Source: Taeniopygia guttata
Lineage: Eukaryota > Chordata > Aves > Passeriformes > Estrildidae
NCBI RefSeq assembly: GCF_048771995.1
Contig: NC_133026.1
Span: 117,695,501 to 117,759,500 of the forward strand
Length of the DNA stretch: 64,000 bases
Reading direction: 5' to 3'
Shown here: one piece after another, positions 1-11,127 of the stretch
Layout: the number at the start of each line of letters is the position of its first letter
How positions within the stretch are numbered: position 1 is the stretch's first letter
Notes under the pieces: model-generated
Database searches by the model: none
The model's input: only the letters and a program-made list of their open reading frames with translations
Told to the model about the DNA's origin: nothing
Program-made: the position numbers and the translations under genes

Positions 1-125
1 ACTGGCCAATAAAATGACAATAGGAAACCACTACAGGATTATAGGAATTCCAGCTTGTGTACAAAATGGCTTACAAGTGACTGCATGTATAGAAGTCAAT
101 AGTGTACAGCTCTATAAACCAAATG
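1..125 (+). CDS. MCMDC2: MCMDC2 exon a (partial at window edge)
   Basis: The frame starts at base 2 and reads LANKMTIGNHYRIIGIPACV, matching the OB-fold-side segment of the family (human NKMNIGNEYKIIGIP). The donor GTAAGA follows base 125, leaving phase 1. The exon probably continues upstream of the window. Confidence 0.85.
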
Positions 126-3100
126 GTAAGAAAGTTCCATTAAAAATTGACCTAAACCCTAGAAAACCTCCTAGAAAAAAATCTTGAGAATTGGTAGAGT
201 TCTTATTATATAGAGGTCCAGATTACAAAACCACTCACGGACTTTCCTCTTACAGTCTGAAATGTGTACTTGCTGTTATTCGAGAATATCTGCTTTTACC
301 TGCTTTCCATGCATTGGCAAACTCCCTAATTATTTGGTAGTTCTTCAACTTCTCTTTCCATCTTCTCCTATCTATTGGAAAGTACTTTGTAATCATATAA
401 AATGAACCTGAGATTTCAGTTTGACTTTCCTTTCTTATTCCATGAGTTTTAGCAGATCATGTCTGCTACCTTTCTAGAAGTAAAATTAACAGTGTCAGAT
501 GCTTACATTCTGAATTTGTGCTTAATACAGAGATATATTTGTTCTTGGTAAGTTTTTGTATGAAGACTCCAATGGTTATTTGTTCTAACTTACCTGCATA
601 GATTTCTTTAATGTGTTTGTTCACCTGTACTTTGTTTCCATTAGGTACTTCTTTTGTCAGTGACAATTTTAAGTATCTGCTCTCACTGACTTCAAGTTCA
701 TGCTGGAGGTTCACTGCTGTCCTGGCCAACATCTTTGCTTCTCAAGTTGTTCCACCAGGCACTTACAATACTCTTAAACTTGCAATATTGCTGAGTCTAG
801 TACAGACATGTGAAAAAGAAAATGCAGATTATCTGGATCTCTTGATTATGACAAGTGATACACTAGTAATTGACAGGTAAAGAGATTCCTTTTTTTTCCC
901 ATAAATTAGAATTTAAAATCTAGTCTTTTTAAAGATAATAGGATTGGTCCTACATGAAAAGCTAGAGACTTTGTTTTAAAAGAATACATAATGCTCCAAC
1001 TTAGTTAAATACTCAAGTTTTATCTCTTGGACATTTTTGTTTCTTTCACATGATAACTGTAGATCAGAACTTCATTAATCATAAAACATACAAAAACTCT
1101 TGTAAGATTACGGTAAGAATTTAACACTAGCACTGTTTTGCAGAGCTCAGATAAAAGCTCATTCTTCTAAAATCAAAACTGAAGGCTGTTCCAGAAGCTG
1201 GTAACAAAAAAAAACCCCAAAAAACCTCAACTTTTCAAACTTCGTGTCAATGTAAGCCCTCTCATCACTGATTCCCAGCTATCAGCCTTTTGTATAATTA
1301 AGTAGTGTATAAATAGATCCTTACATTTTTATCTCTTTTTCATAAAAACCATTCAAATAAGCTATCAGAATTCACATGCATCTTTACACATAGATCATAA
1401 ATCTGGTTGTTGTTGTTGCCTTTAAATGTTTTTCACTATGCGTTTTATGTATTTACCTATTCATGCAACAATAATTTTGCATGAATAGTAATTTTACATA
1501 CACTGCAGGAAAGTACAATATGCTCAGATTTACATTAATTCAAGCAAAATTACTTTCTCCTTCCACAGCTTAAGATCTCTGAAAGGGGCATGAATTTTCT
1601 CTTCATTTGGAAGTTATTCAACCAAATCACTAATATTTTTTGTTGTGAAAAAAATCCCAAAACTCTGACCTTTTTAAAATTTAGTTGTAGAAATTAGTTC
1701 AAATTGTTAAAAATGTGAACTGCAAGATTTCTTTTCTCCCAGGTTAAGATTAAGATGTCTTAAGACAACAGCAGTTCAGTGTTTTAACAATCAAAATACC
1801 TGGTTAATATTAAAACAGTTGCACACTGTAAATCATGATTTGATATTGTAATTTATACTATCTTGCATGTGCACAGTATTCACTGTCAGAAGCCTGTTGA
1901 AGTAGGCATTTCCTACGTATTTCCATTGCTGCAATACCCTATTTACTAATTTTACTTAGTAATTTTCTCCCAGGTCATAATAGTGGGGCAAACCATGCTC
2001 TGACATCTTAAAATCATTAAGAGCCTTTGACTGTGGAACCAGACAGACAATTTGCAACCTCTCTGTGCCAAAGAACATAGTATAGGGGATGAAAAATATT
2101 TTATATCTTCTTTTTCCAAAAGAATTGGAGGGGAGTGTGTAACTCAGGAAAGCAGAGCTTGCAAGTTCCAGCCTTTTCATTTTTCCCAGATGGCCAGAAT
2201 TACTAATCCTCTAAACTTTTAAGTCACTGGAAAAGTTTCTGTAGAATAGAAAGAGGAGTTAACTATGTGGGGTAAAATTATGAGATGTCTTTGATTTCCT
2301 AGGATTTACCATGATTTGCCTCATGTTTAATGTATAAGCAACAGTATCTTGATGACAGCTCTTGGAAAGCAGGCTAGAACCTTTTGCATTTAAACAATTA
2401 GTTTTGATGCTAGTTTCACTCTAAGGTTTTTTTGTTGTTGTTGTTTCTAAGTTAGTCTTAATACTTACTACGTTTTTTTAGAAGGTAATAATTTAAAAAT
2501 TTATGACTGACAGCATTATTTAATCCTCCAGGCTTCTGAATTACAGCTTATGTCTTCTGCCTCGTGGCATACGACACCCACCTTCCAGTGACATTTTTCC
2601 TTCTGTGTCCAAAGATAAACATGGAACTGGAAGTGCCAGTATTCAAGCCTGCAGTGCTGTGCTGGCCAAGGGTGGCATCTGTTACATAGGAGACTTAAGT
2701 TCATATAAAAAGGATAAACTTGAACTTCTACAGTCTGGTAATCTCCCACCTCCTAACAAATGAGGGTACAGAACTAATAAAACATGCAATATCAAGGCTA
2801 GGTTTGTTCCCCAGCTTATAGCCCTCAAATGCTGCAAAAACCTGTACACTGTTTTTAATGCATCTGTGTAAAACACAAAGACAAAAAAGCCAAGGTCCTG
2901 TAAATTTAAATCTGCAACACTATAGACATTATTTAATCATAACAATTCAGCAAACTCATAATCATGACTGATTTCAGAATGTGTATGGGACTAGAATTTA
3001 TAGCTAAGCTAAATCCATCACGAAACTGATTAATTTTGTCTTATCCTAGTGCTAGAGAGCAGAACAACAACAGTATTTATTCCTGGGAAGAAGTATGGAG

Positions 3101-5830
3101 AAGAGGCTGACCAACAAGTTACTGTTTCAGTTCAGACCAACTTTTGGTCCTTTGTAGATGTGGACTCTTCCTCAAAGAAACATATACAAAAGGAGAACTT
3201 TCTAATTGGACAGATGGTAAAGCACATGCCTTGTTATGACAGGAACTGTGCTATAGCTGTCACTGATGTTTATTTCCACCAATAAAATAATGAAAACAAT
3301 AAAACTTGTTAGTAGTTCCCAGAAAGTCACAACTTAAATAACTTTAAATCAAGTATCTGCTAAAATGAGATAGCTTTCCCAAAAAAGTAGGTGTCATTCA
3401 AACAACATTTTACCAAGTAGTACAGGTAATTAATTAGATAATCTTGCAGTATAAGTGGATATAGGATATTTCAGATATAAAACACCGTGATGCTTCTACA
3501 AGTCAAAACCCCAAAATAAAGTAGATGTTTTCTTTCTATGGGTCTTTTCTTTAGGATGTGAGTTTGATTCCAGTTAACCTTGTAGATGGTTTTGGGCTCT
3601 TGATCAACAATGAGTTTCCTTCCTGTCGCCTGTCTTCTCCTGTTGTACATCATACCTTGAAAAAAGCCATTAATCCTGAAGCCATGCTGTACAAAGTCTC
3701 ACAGCAGTTCAGAACACAAGATTACGAGGAGGTAATAACAAATTAAACACAATTAATTAGAAATGCATTATATATTTGTGAATATCATACTGGGTTTGGC
3801 ATCATAAAGTTTTCTCTGCTTTCTGCTTACTTTTAATACTCACTGTCTGCCCTTCCCCCCACCATATTTCCACTAGCACTATTAGGATCACTGACAAAAG
3901 CAGCTTCAGATCTTGAAAAGGGTCAGTATAATAAATACAGTTTGATCGTGTTTCTGGAAAACATACTAAATTAATATTCATATGAGAACAGATCTCCAAT
4001 ATCTATTTTTGACCAAAAAGTTTACAACCAGTAGTAGAAGTTAATATTCCATTCTAGTTGAATTGTCAGTATCTGTAGCATAACTAACAGATGATTCCCT
4101 CTTGGAAGTGTTCAAGGTTAGGCTGGACAGGGCTCTGAGCAACCTGGTCTAGTGGAAAGTGTCCCATCGGAGTAAAGTTGGAATGGGATAACCTTTAAGG
4201 TCCCTTCCAACCCAGACCATTCTATAATTTTGTTTACTATCCAAGATGTGTCCTTGTTATTATCCTTCATATTTTTCTTATTCACTATAGCCAAATAGTG
4301 ACAAATGTCTTTACTAGTAAAGCTATTGGTAGAATATATTGTCCAGCCTGTATTACTATGTCACTGGTATATTAAAATGTGTGAGAAGAGGTCAATTCCT
4401 TATTTTCCTGTGAAATATTTAAAATGTATGCCCTCTCTCTAGTTTATTTTGTTTGCTAGGAATCTTCATGTTGAACTGAGTTCAGAAGCAGAAAGTCTCA
4501 TTCAGGGCTATTATCTTGCAAGTCGCAGGGTGAGAAGAGATTCCATTCATGGATCAACACTATCAGCCTCTGCACTAAAAATTCTGTACGTCCTACTTTC
4601 CATTTTCAAAGAGAAACTGTGCTCATCTGCTCAAGAACTTGTTCAATAAAAAGCTACATAAGACTTGCATTTTGAAAAGTTCAAGCATAATCTTACTTAC
4701 TATTTATGAATACCATTTTTTTAATATATTGACACTGCTAAACTTTGCCAGGCAAAAGAAAACTAAAAACCCCAGCTATTTACAAAACATGTATCATTAT
4801 TAAAGCTATCTAGAAAAAAAAGGGGATTTAAATATGTACAGCTTTATTATGGGAGCAAACAAAATATCAATGGATAACATGCAAAGTTCCACTTTTTAGC
4901 ACAAAAAGTTCATGCACAATATATATTTTGTCAGTGGTAAGTGGAACTGCACAGCTGAAGTAGGAAAAAAACACCCCAGTATTAACTTTTAATTTACACA
5001 AGTGATTGATACAGGGCAATGCACATTGCATTCACACCTGCAGTTACTTTTTATTTCTGACATGCTTATATTGATCTCTTAGGATTTCACTGGCCAAAGC
5101 TCATGCCAAGCTCAGTTTAAGACAGAGAGTACTTGAGGAAGATGCAGTGATTGCAGTCTTGTTACTTGAGTCATCGCTGACCCTAAAACATGGTAAATAA
5201 TGCACAACAGTTCCTTCGGCTTGGGTGCATCACTGTCGCATTTTGTCAGTCTGAAAAAATTCTACATCCATTGATTGCAATAGCAGGTAATTTTAAATCG
5301 AAATCCAGAACGTCTAATGTTAAAGACTGGCACTGGAGAAGTCTGTCAGTTTGTCTCAGTGCTGTAACAAGGCCATAGGCCAGCACCAAGTCTGTCCTTC
5401 ACACTGGTTTATTTAAGGCATTGCTTCTCTAACACTGGCTCACGTTAAACTAAGGACAGATTTTTTTCCCTGGGAAAACCAGAAACATTCGACTTTTTTT
5501 GTTTATTAAGCATCAGTCATATTTGTTCCCACACAGATTTGGAAGAGAGGCAAGAATTATCATCTAGGATTGCATTACTAAGTAGTTTGCATCACAGTTC
5601 TTTTTTTCCCCTCAAAGTACTGGCAAATACTAAGTCTTACAGCTTAATGTCTTCTCTGCCTAGGCACATCTGCACTGTGTGTAGCACCAAATCCTGTGTT
5701 TCCATTTGACCTCAGTGATGAAAACTGCCTGCAACAGAGAGATATTTACCTCATGCAGTGTCACCATCAACTGCTGAAATTTATTGCTGCCTATAGCCCA
5801 GGAATTCACATTAACACTAATGAAGAGTAA
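1..5830 (+). CDS. MCMDC2: MCMDC2, C-terminal eight exons (5' part outside window)
   Basis: MCM domain-containing protein 2, a divergent MCM-like AAA+ protein needed for meiotic recombination in mouse. Coding exons seen: 1-125, 645-876, 2532-2737, 3050-3216, 3555-3731, 4443-4585, 5083-5192, 5664-5830. All junctions are GT-AG and all phases join, giving 441 codons plus stop against about 680 residues in the human protein, so roughly the first third lies upstream. The AAA+ region (exons 2-4) lacks the classical motifs: where MCM helicases have the GDPGxAKS Walker A there is TSDTLVIDR, and the Walker B acidic pair is replaced by YIGDLSS, as in mammalian MCMDC2. The C-terminal part (LSASALKILISLAKAHAKL) resembles the lid and winged-helix region of MCMs. 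No stop or frameshift interrupts it. The boundaries are read from splice motifs, not transcripts. Confidence 0.93.
645..876 (+). CDS. MCMDC2: MCMDC2 exon b
   Basis: The acceptor is TTTCCATTAG at 635-644 and the donor GTAAAG follows 876. It encodes the start of the AAA+ region, including LTSSSCWRFTAVLANIFASQ, PPGTYNTLKL and the degenerate Walker A position TSDTLVIDR. It enters in phase 1 and leaves in phase 2. Confidence 0.92.
2532..2737 (+). CDS. MCMDC2: MCMDC2 exon c
   Basis: The acceptor is TCCTCCAG before 2532 and the donor GTAATC follows 2737. It encodes LLNYSLCLLPRGIRH, SIQACSAVLAKGGICYIGDL and SYKKDKLELLQS. The ICYIGDL segment sits where Walker B would be but lacks the DE pair. Confidence 0.92.
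3050..3216 (+). CDS. MCMDC2: MCMDC2 exon d
   Basis: The acceptor is TTATCCTAG and the donor GTAAAG follows 3216. It encodes VLESRTTTVFIPGKKYGEEA, NFWSFVDVDSSS and FLIGQM, ending in phase 0 and continuing into the next exon as QM-DVSLIP. Confidence 0.92.
3555..3731 (+). CDS. MCMDC2: MCMDC2 exon e
   Basis: The acceptor is TTTTCTTTAG and the donor GTAATA follows 3731. It has 59 whole codons, including VSLIPVNLVDGFGLLINN and HTLKKAINPEAMLYKVSQQF, aligned with the family segment after the sensor region. Confidence 0.92.
4098..4232 (+). repeat. CR1 LINE 3' end fragment
   Basis: It lies in an MCMDC2 intron. The text has the CR1 3' end layout: GGCTGGACAGGGCTCTGAGC, then CAACCTGGTCTAGTGG, TTTAAGGTCCCTTCCAACCC and a degenerate ATTCTATAATT tail. 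It is in sense orientation. Confidence 0.85.
4443..4585 (+). CDS. MCMDC2: MCMDC2 exon f
   Basis: The acceptor is CCCTCTCTCTAG and the donor GTACGT follows 4585. It encodes FARNLHVELSSEAESLIQGY, YLASRRVRRDS and LSASALKIL, matching human YYLASRRIRTGS and LSASALKYL. Confidence 0.92.
5083..5192 (+). CDS. MCMDC2: MCMDC2 exon g
   Basis: The acceptor is TGATCTCTTAG and the donor GTAAAT follows 5192. It encodes ISLAKAHAKLSLRQRVLEED and AVIAVLLLESSLTLKH, the MCM lid and winged-helix-like helices. Confidence 0.92.
5664..5830 (+). CDS. MCMDC2: MCMDC2 last coding exon
   Basis: The acceptor is CTCTGCCTAG. It encodes SALCVAPNPVFPFDLSDENC and QQRDIYLMQCHHQLLKFIAA and ends in NTNEE with TAA at 5828-5830. 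The C-terminus matches the family in length and in the CVAPN and FPF landmarks. Confidence 0.93.
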
Positions 5831-5965
5831 AAACTCCACTCTAAGTAAAGCCTGGGGCTTTGGCTTTTTGAGAGCCTACAGTTATAAATACAAAATTACT
5901 AAAAACTTAGAAGACAGTCCAGTGATGTTTTACCAAGGAATAAAGCACAGCTGACAGGACTTGAA
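5831..5965 (+). other. MCMDC2: MCMDC2 3'UTR with poly(A) signal
   Basis: An AATAAA signal lies at 5939-5944, about 110 bases after the stop. The cleavage point is an estimate. From here to 7318 I see no exon with good splice sites, only AT-rich and A/C-rich simple sequence (about 6395-6490). Confidence 0.6.
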
Positions 5966-7318
5966 TTACAGGTTTTGTGAGTTATTTGAAGGCACCAGGG
6001 ACGTCTTCATCCTGGAAAGCCATGGCTTCAGAATATAGCCCCAACGAGAACTTCTCTTCCTGGTTACCACTCTCCATTCAAGGAGTAATTTAGGATTCAC
6101 GATTTTTAATAAGACTACAAGTAAAAATTACACCACCAGTTCAGAATATGTTTCATTTCAGCTACCTGAATTTTGCAGTTTTGCTTACTGCTTCCTTCCA
6201 AATGTATCACCCATCCAAAGGGTTAAGGAGTTGTAAGAACATTAACTCTTCATTGTTTAAGTCAGCAGTCTTCACTTACTCACGGTGTATGGATTTTGAA
6301 ATGTATAAAAGTATTATCATACTGCTTCATGTCCTGTGTCTTTTTTACATGAGCAACACGTACAGCAACATGAGATTAGACAGGGATGCCAGATGCTCCT
6401 GAAACCAAAACCCAAACAAAAAAAAAGCCTGCAAAACAAACCAACCACAAAAGAAACCCACCAAAGCACCCCAACCTGCAAAACCCAGTGTTTCCACATT
6501 ATTTTATATAGACTGCAGGGGATAGTAGAGTGCTAGTTAGGTAAAAGAATATTAGACAACCTGGTAGGCAGGTAGCTCAATGAGTTCAGCTCTACCTCAC
6601 TGTAAAAACAAATGAAGAATGTGTGGTAGGAGATGAGGTGTTTGGAGCACCCTATGCTTCCCCAGCTATGGGCTTTCCTGTTTCATCTTCATAGTAAGGA
6701 TATAGCACTAGGCACAATCCTCAGCAAGCCTTGCATCCAAGAAATACACCTTAAATAAAAAGGCTGCAGTAAAATTGTCCAGACTTCCTGTCAAATCTGC
6801 ACAAGCTGAATAATTAAAGCTTGTGTTACTCCTACCCAAGATGTCATCCAGCAGGATCAGAGTGCTACTGCTCCCATAGCCTCAACAAAAAAATAAGTTG
6901 CTGAAAACAGAAATCCAAGATTTTATTCATACCTACTACTAACACTGTAAACACTCATTTAGACAACACAAATTTTCCCACATTTTAATCTTTGTTTTAT
7001 TCACTTTTGATCCATTTATTTGATACACTCAAAAATTCATACTAAGTTCTAAGACTGCCCAGAAGGCCACTTCTCTTTCTAGAGCAACACAGTACCCCAG
7101 AACTTCATTCCAGGATTATTCATTTTCAGTGAGCAGCCACTCCCCTGCCGTACTATGGAACCAAGCAGTATTTCTGACGAGCAGCAATGGTAATGGAAGC
7201 ATTTCCAAGTGCATTACAGCTCCACATTCCAGGCTTCTGTTTTCAAGCTAAGAACAGTAACAATAATGAGTTAGTTTCCTGTACCCCTAATTAATCTTAT
7301 ACAAACGTATTACCCTCA

Positions 7319-7396
7319 CTGGCATTTCAGATCTCAAGATACACATCAAAACACATTTCAGATGGGTAAACGGCAAAGGTCTCATCATTATGCCAG
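7319..7396 (-). ncRNA. SNORD87: Box C/D snoRNA, SNORD87-like, copy 1
   Basis: Read on the minus strand it has a perfect 7-bp terminal stem (CTGGCAT / ATGCCAG), box C ATGATGA (7388-7382), and the guide TGCCGTTTACCC (7375-7364) two bases upstream of box D' CTGA (7361-7358). Box D CTGA is at 7330-7327. The guide with its adjacent CTGA matches human SNORD87, which targets 28S rRNA 2'-O-methylation. The minus strand agrees with the human orientation inside SNHG6. Confidence 0.85.
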
Positions 7397-7848
7397 AAAA
7401 ATTACTCTTTGAGTGTAGACTGAAATAGAATTCCTTTCTAAATCACTATTTTTGAGAAGCAATATTAAGGGGTTTTCTGCAGAAAGAGCACAACATTTTA
7501 GCCTTGCTTCTCTCCAGTTTCTCCCATGAGCTCTTGAAAATTGGAAGACTTGTAGCAGTACCACAAGGAAAGGCTGGTAGCCAACAGGGCCAGTACAGGC
7601 TTTCCCTGGATGGCAGTACAGCCTGCAGGAACCTCAGCAGTGTGACAGTAAAAAAAGCAACTGACCTCCTTAAAAACCCACACTTCTAGAAGTGAGTAGA
7701 CTCTCCTCTTGGCCCTGTGTGCACACACAAGTGTGCACACACACTGGAATACAGTGGAGGTGGTCATCAGATGTCACAGAACCTTGGAAAAAAAGATCTA
7801 AAATCAGAAATGACAGGAGCAAAGCAAACTGGAAAAACCTACTGATTA

Positions 7849-7929
7849 GCTGGCACATCAGATATACAACACTGTTCATCACAACATTCAGTTGGGTAAA
7901 CGGCAAAGAGTTATCATCACGATGCCAGC
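7849..7929 (-). ncRNA. SNORD87: Box C/D snoRNA, SNORD87-like, copy 2
   Basis: This is a second copy about 530 bp upstream in transcription order. The terminal stem is GCTGGCA / TGCCAGC, box C GTGATGA (7920-7914), the identical 12-nt guide at 7905-7894 and D' CTGA at 7891-7888. A good C' TGATGAA lies at 7881-7875 and box D CTGA at 7861-7858. The rest of the sequence has diverged from copy 1 while all functional boxes are kept, which suggests both are active. Confidence 0.87.
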
Positions 7930-9741
7930 AGTTTCCTGCCTATTTAAGACTGCTTTTTCCCAGTACTAAATACAAGGGAATTGGTTAAGTTTGTCTCAAG
8001 AGCTGTACTTCCATAAGCTGAAGCAGAGCCTTCATTTTAACTCTTAAGCACAGAACAGAATGAGTACAACCAAGAACAAGAGAAAAACAGCAGTTTGGGC
8101 ACAAAAATGCCCAAAATGCTCTCTTACATTCAAATCCCAGATGCCAAGTATCTTTCTAGAGGTAAACTTCACCACCACAGTCACCATTCCCTTTGGAGTA
8201 TATTCCAAGACTGATGCAGTTAAGTGCCAGCATGGACTGTGATCTGAACATACTGTTGTTCACTTAATTCTCTCAATTTCAGATAACAGCCATGAATTTA
8301 AATCAGAAGTAATTTTTTCCCAGTTAAAAACTAGGTTCTCTGATAACAGTCTCTCCCTTTTGACTCCTTTGGGATTCTTGGATTGCACCTGCTTTGTTCT
8401 GGGGAGCAAGTCTTAGGAGATTTTATAGCTGCCATAATACCTTTCGTTAAGATTTTAATCTCTTAACCCCACATACAATCAAATTTCTCCTTTTTCCATC
8501 TGGAAGGGACCTTGCAAGCCATTAAACGCTTCAGAACTCTTGATCTGGATTTCATGATGCTTCCCTCAACATCTTTTAAGTACAGCAAGAAATACGTACT
8601 TCTGCAGCTCCAGAATTCACGTGGCATCTTTCTGCTTGCAAGGCATGGCAGAGTCCAGACTGAGGATTCCCAAAGCCAGGAACAAATTCATCCTGAGCTT
8701 CACTTTCTGCCTAAAACAATGAAAAGAAGATGTTTGATTCAGAGAGCTCCACTGCTGAGCCAGCAGCAGAAAGCATTAACACTTCTTTGGGACCAGCAAG
8801 CCAGTCCAAGAAACACAAACCTCATGCTCTCTTTGCAATTACCTGGCATAGAGCATCAGCCAAGATCAAGGTTAAGCAGAGGCATGACCTCCCGTGTGAG
8901 GGATGACTAATTGCAGGACAAGTACAGTGCTCCTAATAACTAGCCAGGCTGGGGACAGGAGCACCCTGCCAAGGTACAGTCTTTAACCCCAGTTCACTTG
9001 TGGCACCCTGGGGAACTCAGTGATGTTTTATCACCAGTTGAACTGAGGTCAGCACTCACACCGCAGTCTGTAATCAAGAGAGCATTATCCCAGAGGCTGC
9101 TGATACTCCTGGGGGCCCTGTCCCTGCCAGACCCCACCAGTTAGGATCTGTGCCTATAACCCAACAAGGGCATAGTCTGGGTCACCTTGCAGCCCTTGCC
9201 CAATTCCCATAAGGAAAAAAAAGATAATTTATCTTTTGAATTATGACAGGCATTTGCTGATGAAAACGATCTGTCAGCAAAACCAAGTGTCTCTGAATGT
9301 CCAATCTGTCATTCCTTTCAAAACTTGATGAGCCAGGAGACAGCTGGAAGTAACCACCGTGTGGCACACAGTAATTAGGCCCATCTCGGGCTCTCCTGGG
9401 CAGCCTGTGTGGCTGGAGTGTCAGCCTGAACTGCGCCGCCCCAGCGCCCAGGGGAAACACAGGCACAGCTACGGCAGCGTGACAATCGCTCCTCTTTCAA
9501 GTGACAGCTTTGGCTGCTTAGGAAAGCACCTGAAACCATCCCTGCAATTCCTGAGATTACAGCCATTGCTTTGACCCGCCACGTCGGGATTTCCCACATT
9601 AACCACCCAGGAGCATTTCTAATTCCTCTGAGAAGGGCAGAAATCACTCCATTGTTCGCACGAGCACTGCCGAGGCAGGACCTGCTCCAAGGACCGAGGC
9701 GGCTGATGAATCACACGGATGGCTGCGGATGCACACGGCGT

Positions 9742-9994
9742 GATCACGGAATCGTGGGTTAAAGGTCTGGGACGGACCTTAGCGATCATCCAGTCCCAAC
9801 CCCTTTCCTGCCACGGGCAGGGACACCGCCCACTAGCCCCAGGTTGCTGAAGGCCTTACCCAGCCCGGCTCTACACGCCACCATGGCCTCGGGCGCTCAC
9901 AACCTTCCCGTTCCAGCGGCCTCGCCACGCTCACCGTGAAGAACTTCCTCCAATACCCAACCTAAATTTCCCCTCTTTCAATTTGTACTCATCA
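9742..9994 (-). repeat. CR1 LINE fragment
   Basis: It is a CR1 3' region on the minus strand: ACGGAATCGTGGGTT (the reversed 3' tail), GATCATCCAGTCCCAACCCC, GCAGGGACACC and later the AAGAACTTCCTCC segment. It abuts the CpG island. Confidence 0.8.
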
Positions 9995-10385
9995 GACTGG
10001 GCGGCCGCTGCCGCCGCTCCCCCGCCCGAGGCCAGGGCACGGCGGGACGGCTCCCAAGCCACGGATCAGCAGGGGCACGTCCCAGGCCCGGGCATTCCCC
10101 TTCCCAGGCAGCGCCCGCGATCCTCCGCCAAAGGGAGTCCCCGCAGACACGGGCCAGGTCCCGCAACACCCATTCCCGCACCCACCGAGGCACGCACCCC
10201 GACTGGAGGCGGGCAGGCACGGCCCCTCCGGTTCTGTCCCCCATGGAAAGGGCAATTTCCCGCCGGGATCCCGCTAAATACGCGGCGCGCCGGGGCGGGG
10301 CGGGCGCGACGCCTTCCGGCTGCGCGCGCACAGGGACGCGGAGAAAGCGGTGAGGGGCGGGATTGGGATGTAGGGGAATGTTAAG
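9995..10385. promoter_or_regulatory. CpG island, candidate SNHG6 promoter (possibly bidirectional)
   Basis: About 390 bp of CpG-dense DNA in otherwise AT-rich sequence, with GC boxes near 10293-10303. Pyrimidine starts typical of 5'TOP snoRNA hosts exist on both strands: CTTTCTCC on minus from 10347 and CCTTCC on plus near 10311. On the plus strand a strong donor (GCG then GTGAGG near 10349) follows, so a divergent plus-strand transcript is possible. Minus-strand donors here are weak. Confidence 0.5.
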
Positions 10386-11127
10386 GGAATGCTGAGGGCA
10401 TGTTAAGGGATGTTAAGGGCATATTAAGGGATCCGTGTCCGCGGGCGCTGTTGGAGTTCCAGCTGCCAGCAGCCCGGAGAGGAGGGCTCTGAGCCGCCTC
10501 TGCTGCGGCTGCGGGCAGTTCACCTCCCATCCCTCCGAGGGAAAAGCGATTAGAGCAGTGACTGAAGTTTGCCGAGATCTTTTAGGTTTCTTTATGAAGA
10601 ATGCCAGCTTTTGATGGCAGCGTTATAAACATTTTTCAACTGTATTCCTAGCCACGTGCATATTCCTAGTGTTACGTGCCAAACTCTTGTGTTTCAGTAT
10701 ACAAAGATATGAACTGTTCCTTCAGTTTAGGAAGGAACAGTAGCTACAGGAAATGTAGCTCTGGAACCAAACATCAGGTTTGAAGCAAGCAGGTTCAGAG
10801 GATCTGTTGTTATCCCGCTGTGTAAATTTCTAGAAGATAAAAGCTCTTGCCCTGCTCGAAGGGAGCATGTTGCCTAAGCTGGTGTCTTCTGGAAGAAAAG
10901 GCATACTTTTGATGCAGAATAATCTGTCTCAAGGGGGGGAAAATCGCCACTCATAAATGTGGGGCACTCTTCTTAACTGAAAAACTGTAATTTTTCATGT
11001 TCTTACAGGCCTTTAATAATTCCATAAAATGCTGAAAAAGTCTTAGGGACATGGCTACAGTAAGTAACTACAGTGCTTGCTGCTCTGATTCTCTGGCTGC
11101 CTGCAGAGCATTGTAAATACTTAGTTG

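Larger units (their letters stand above)
7100..10350 (-). other. SNHG6: Probable SNHG6-like snoRNA host transcript (extent inferred)
   Basis: C/D snoRNAs of this kind are processed from introns of a host RNA. In human SNORD87 lies in the non-coding gene SNHG6 between MCMDC2 and TCF24 on this strand, the same place and strand as here. The exons of such hosts are poorly conserved and I could not fix any, so both limits are guesses: the 5' end in the 10.0-10.4 kb CpG island, the 3' end below the first snoRNA. No convincing protein-coding frame was found between 6.0 and 9.7 kb. Confidence 0.4.

Noticed and set aside
8512..8910. 132-residue plus-strand open frame
   Set aside because: The frame as listed begins at a non-ATG codon, no recognisable domain, low complexity near its end, and it lies opposite the likely SNHG6 host. 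Nothing supports translation.
9978..10384. GC-rich frames on both strands
   Set aside because: Both strands are open because of base composition; they sit in a CpG island beside a CR1.
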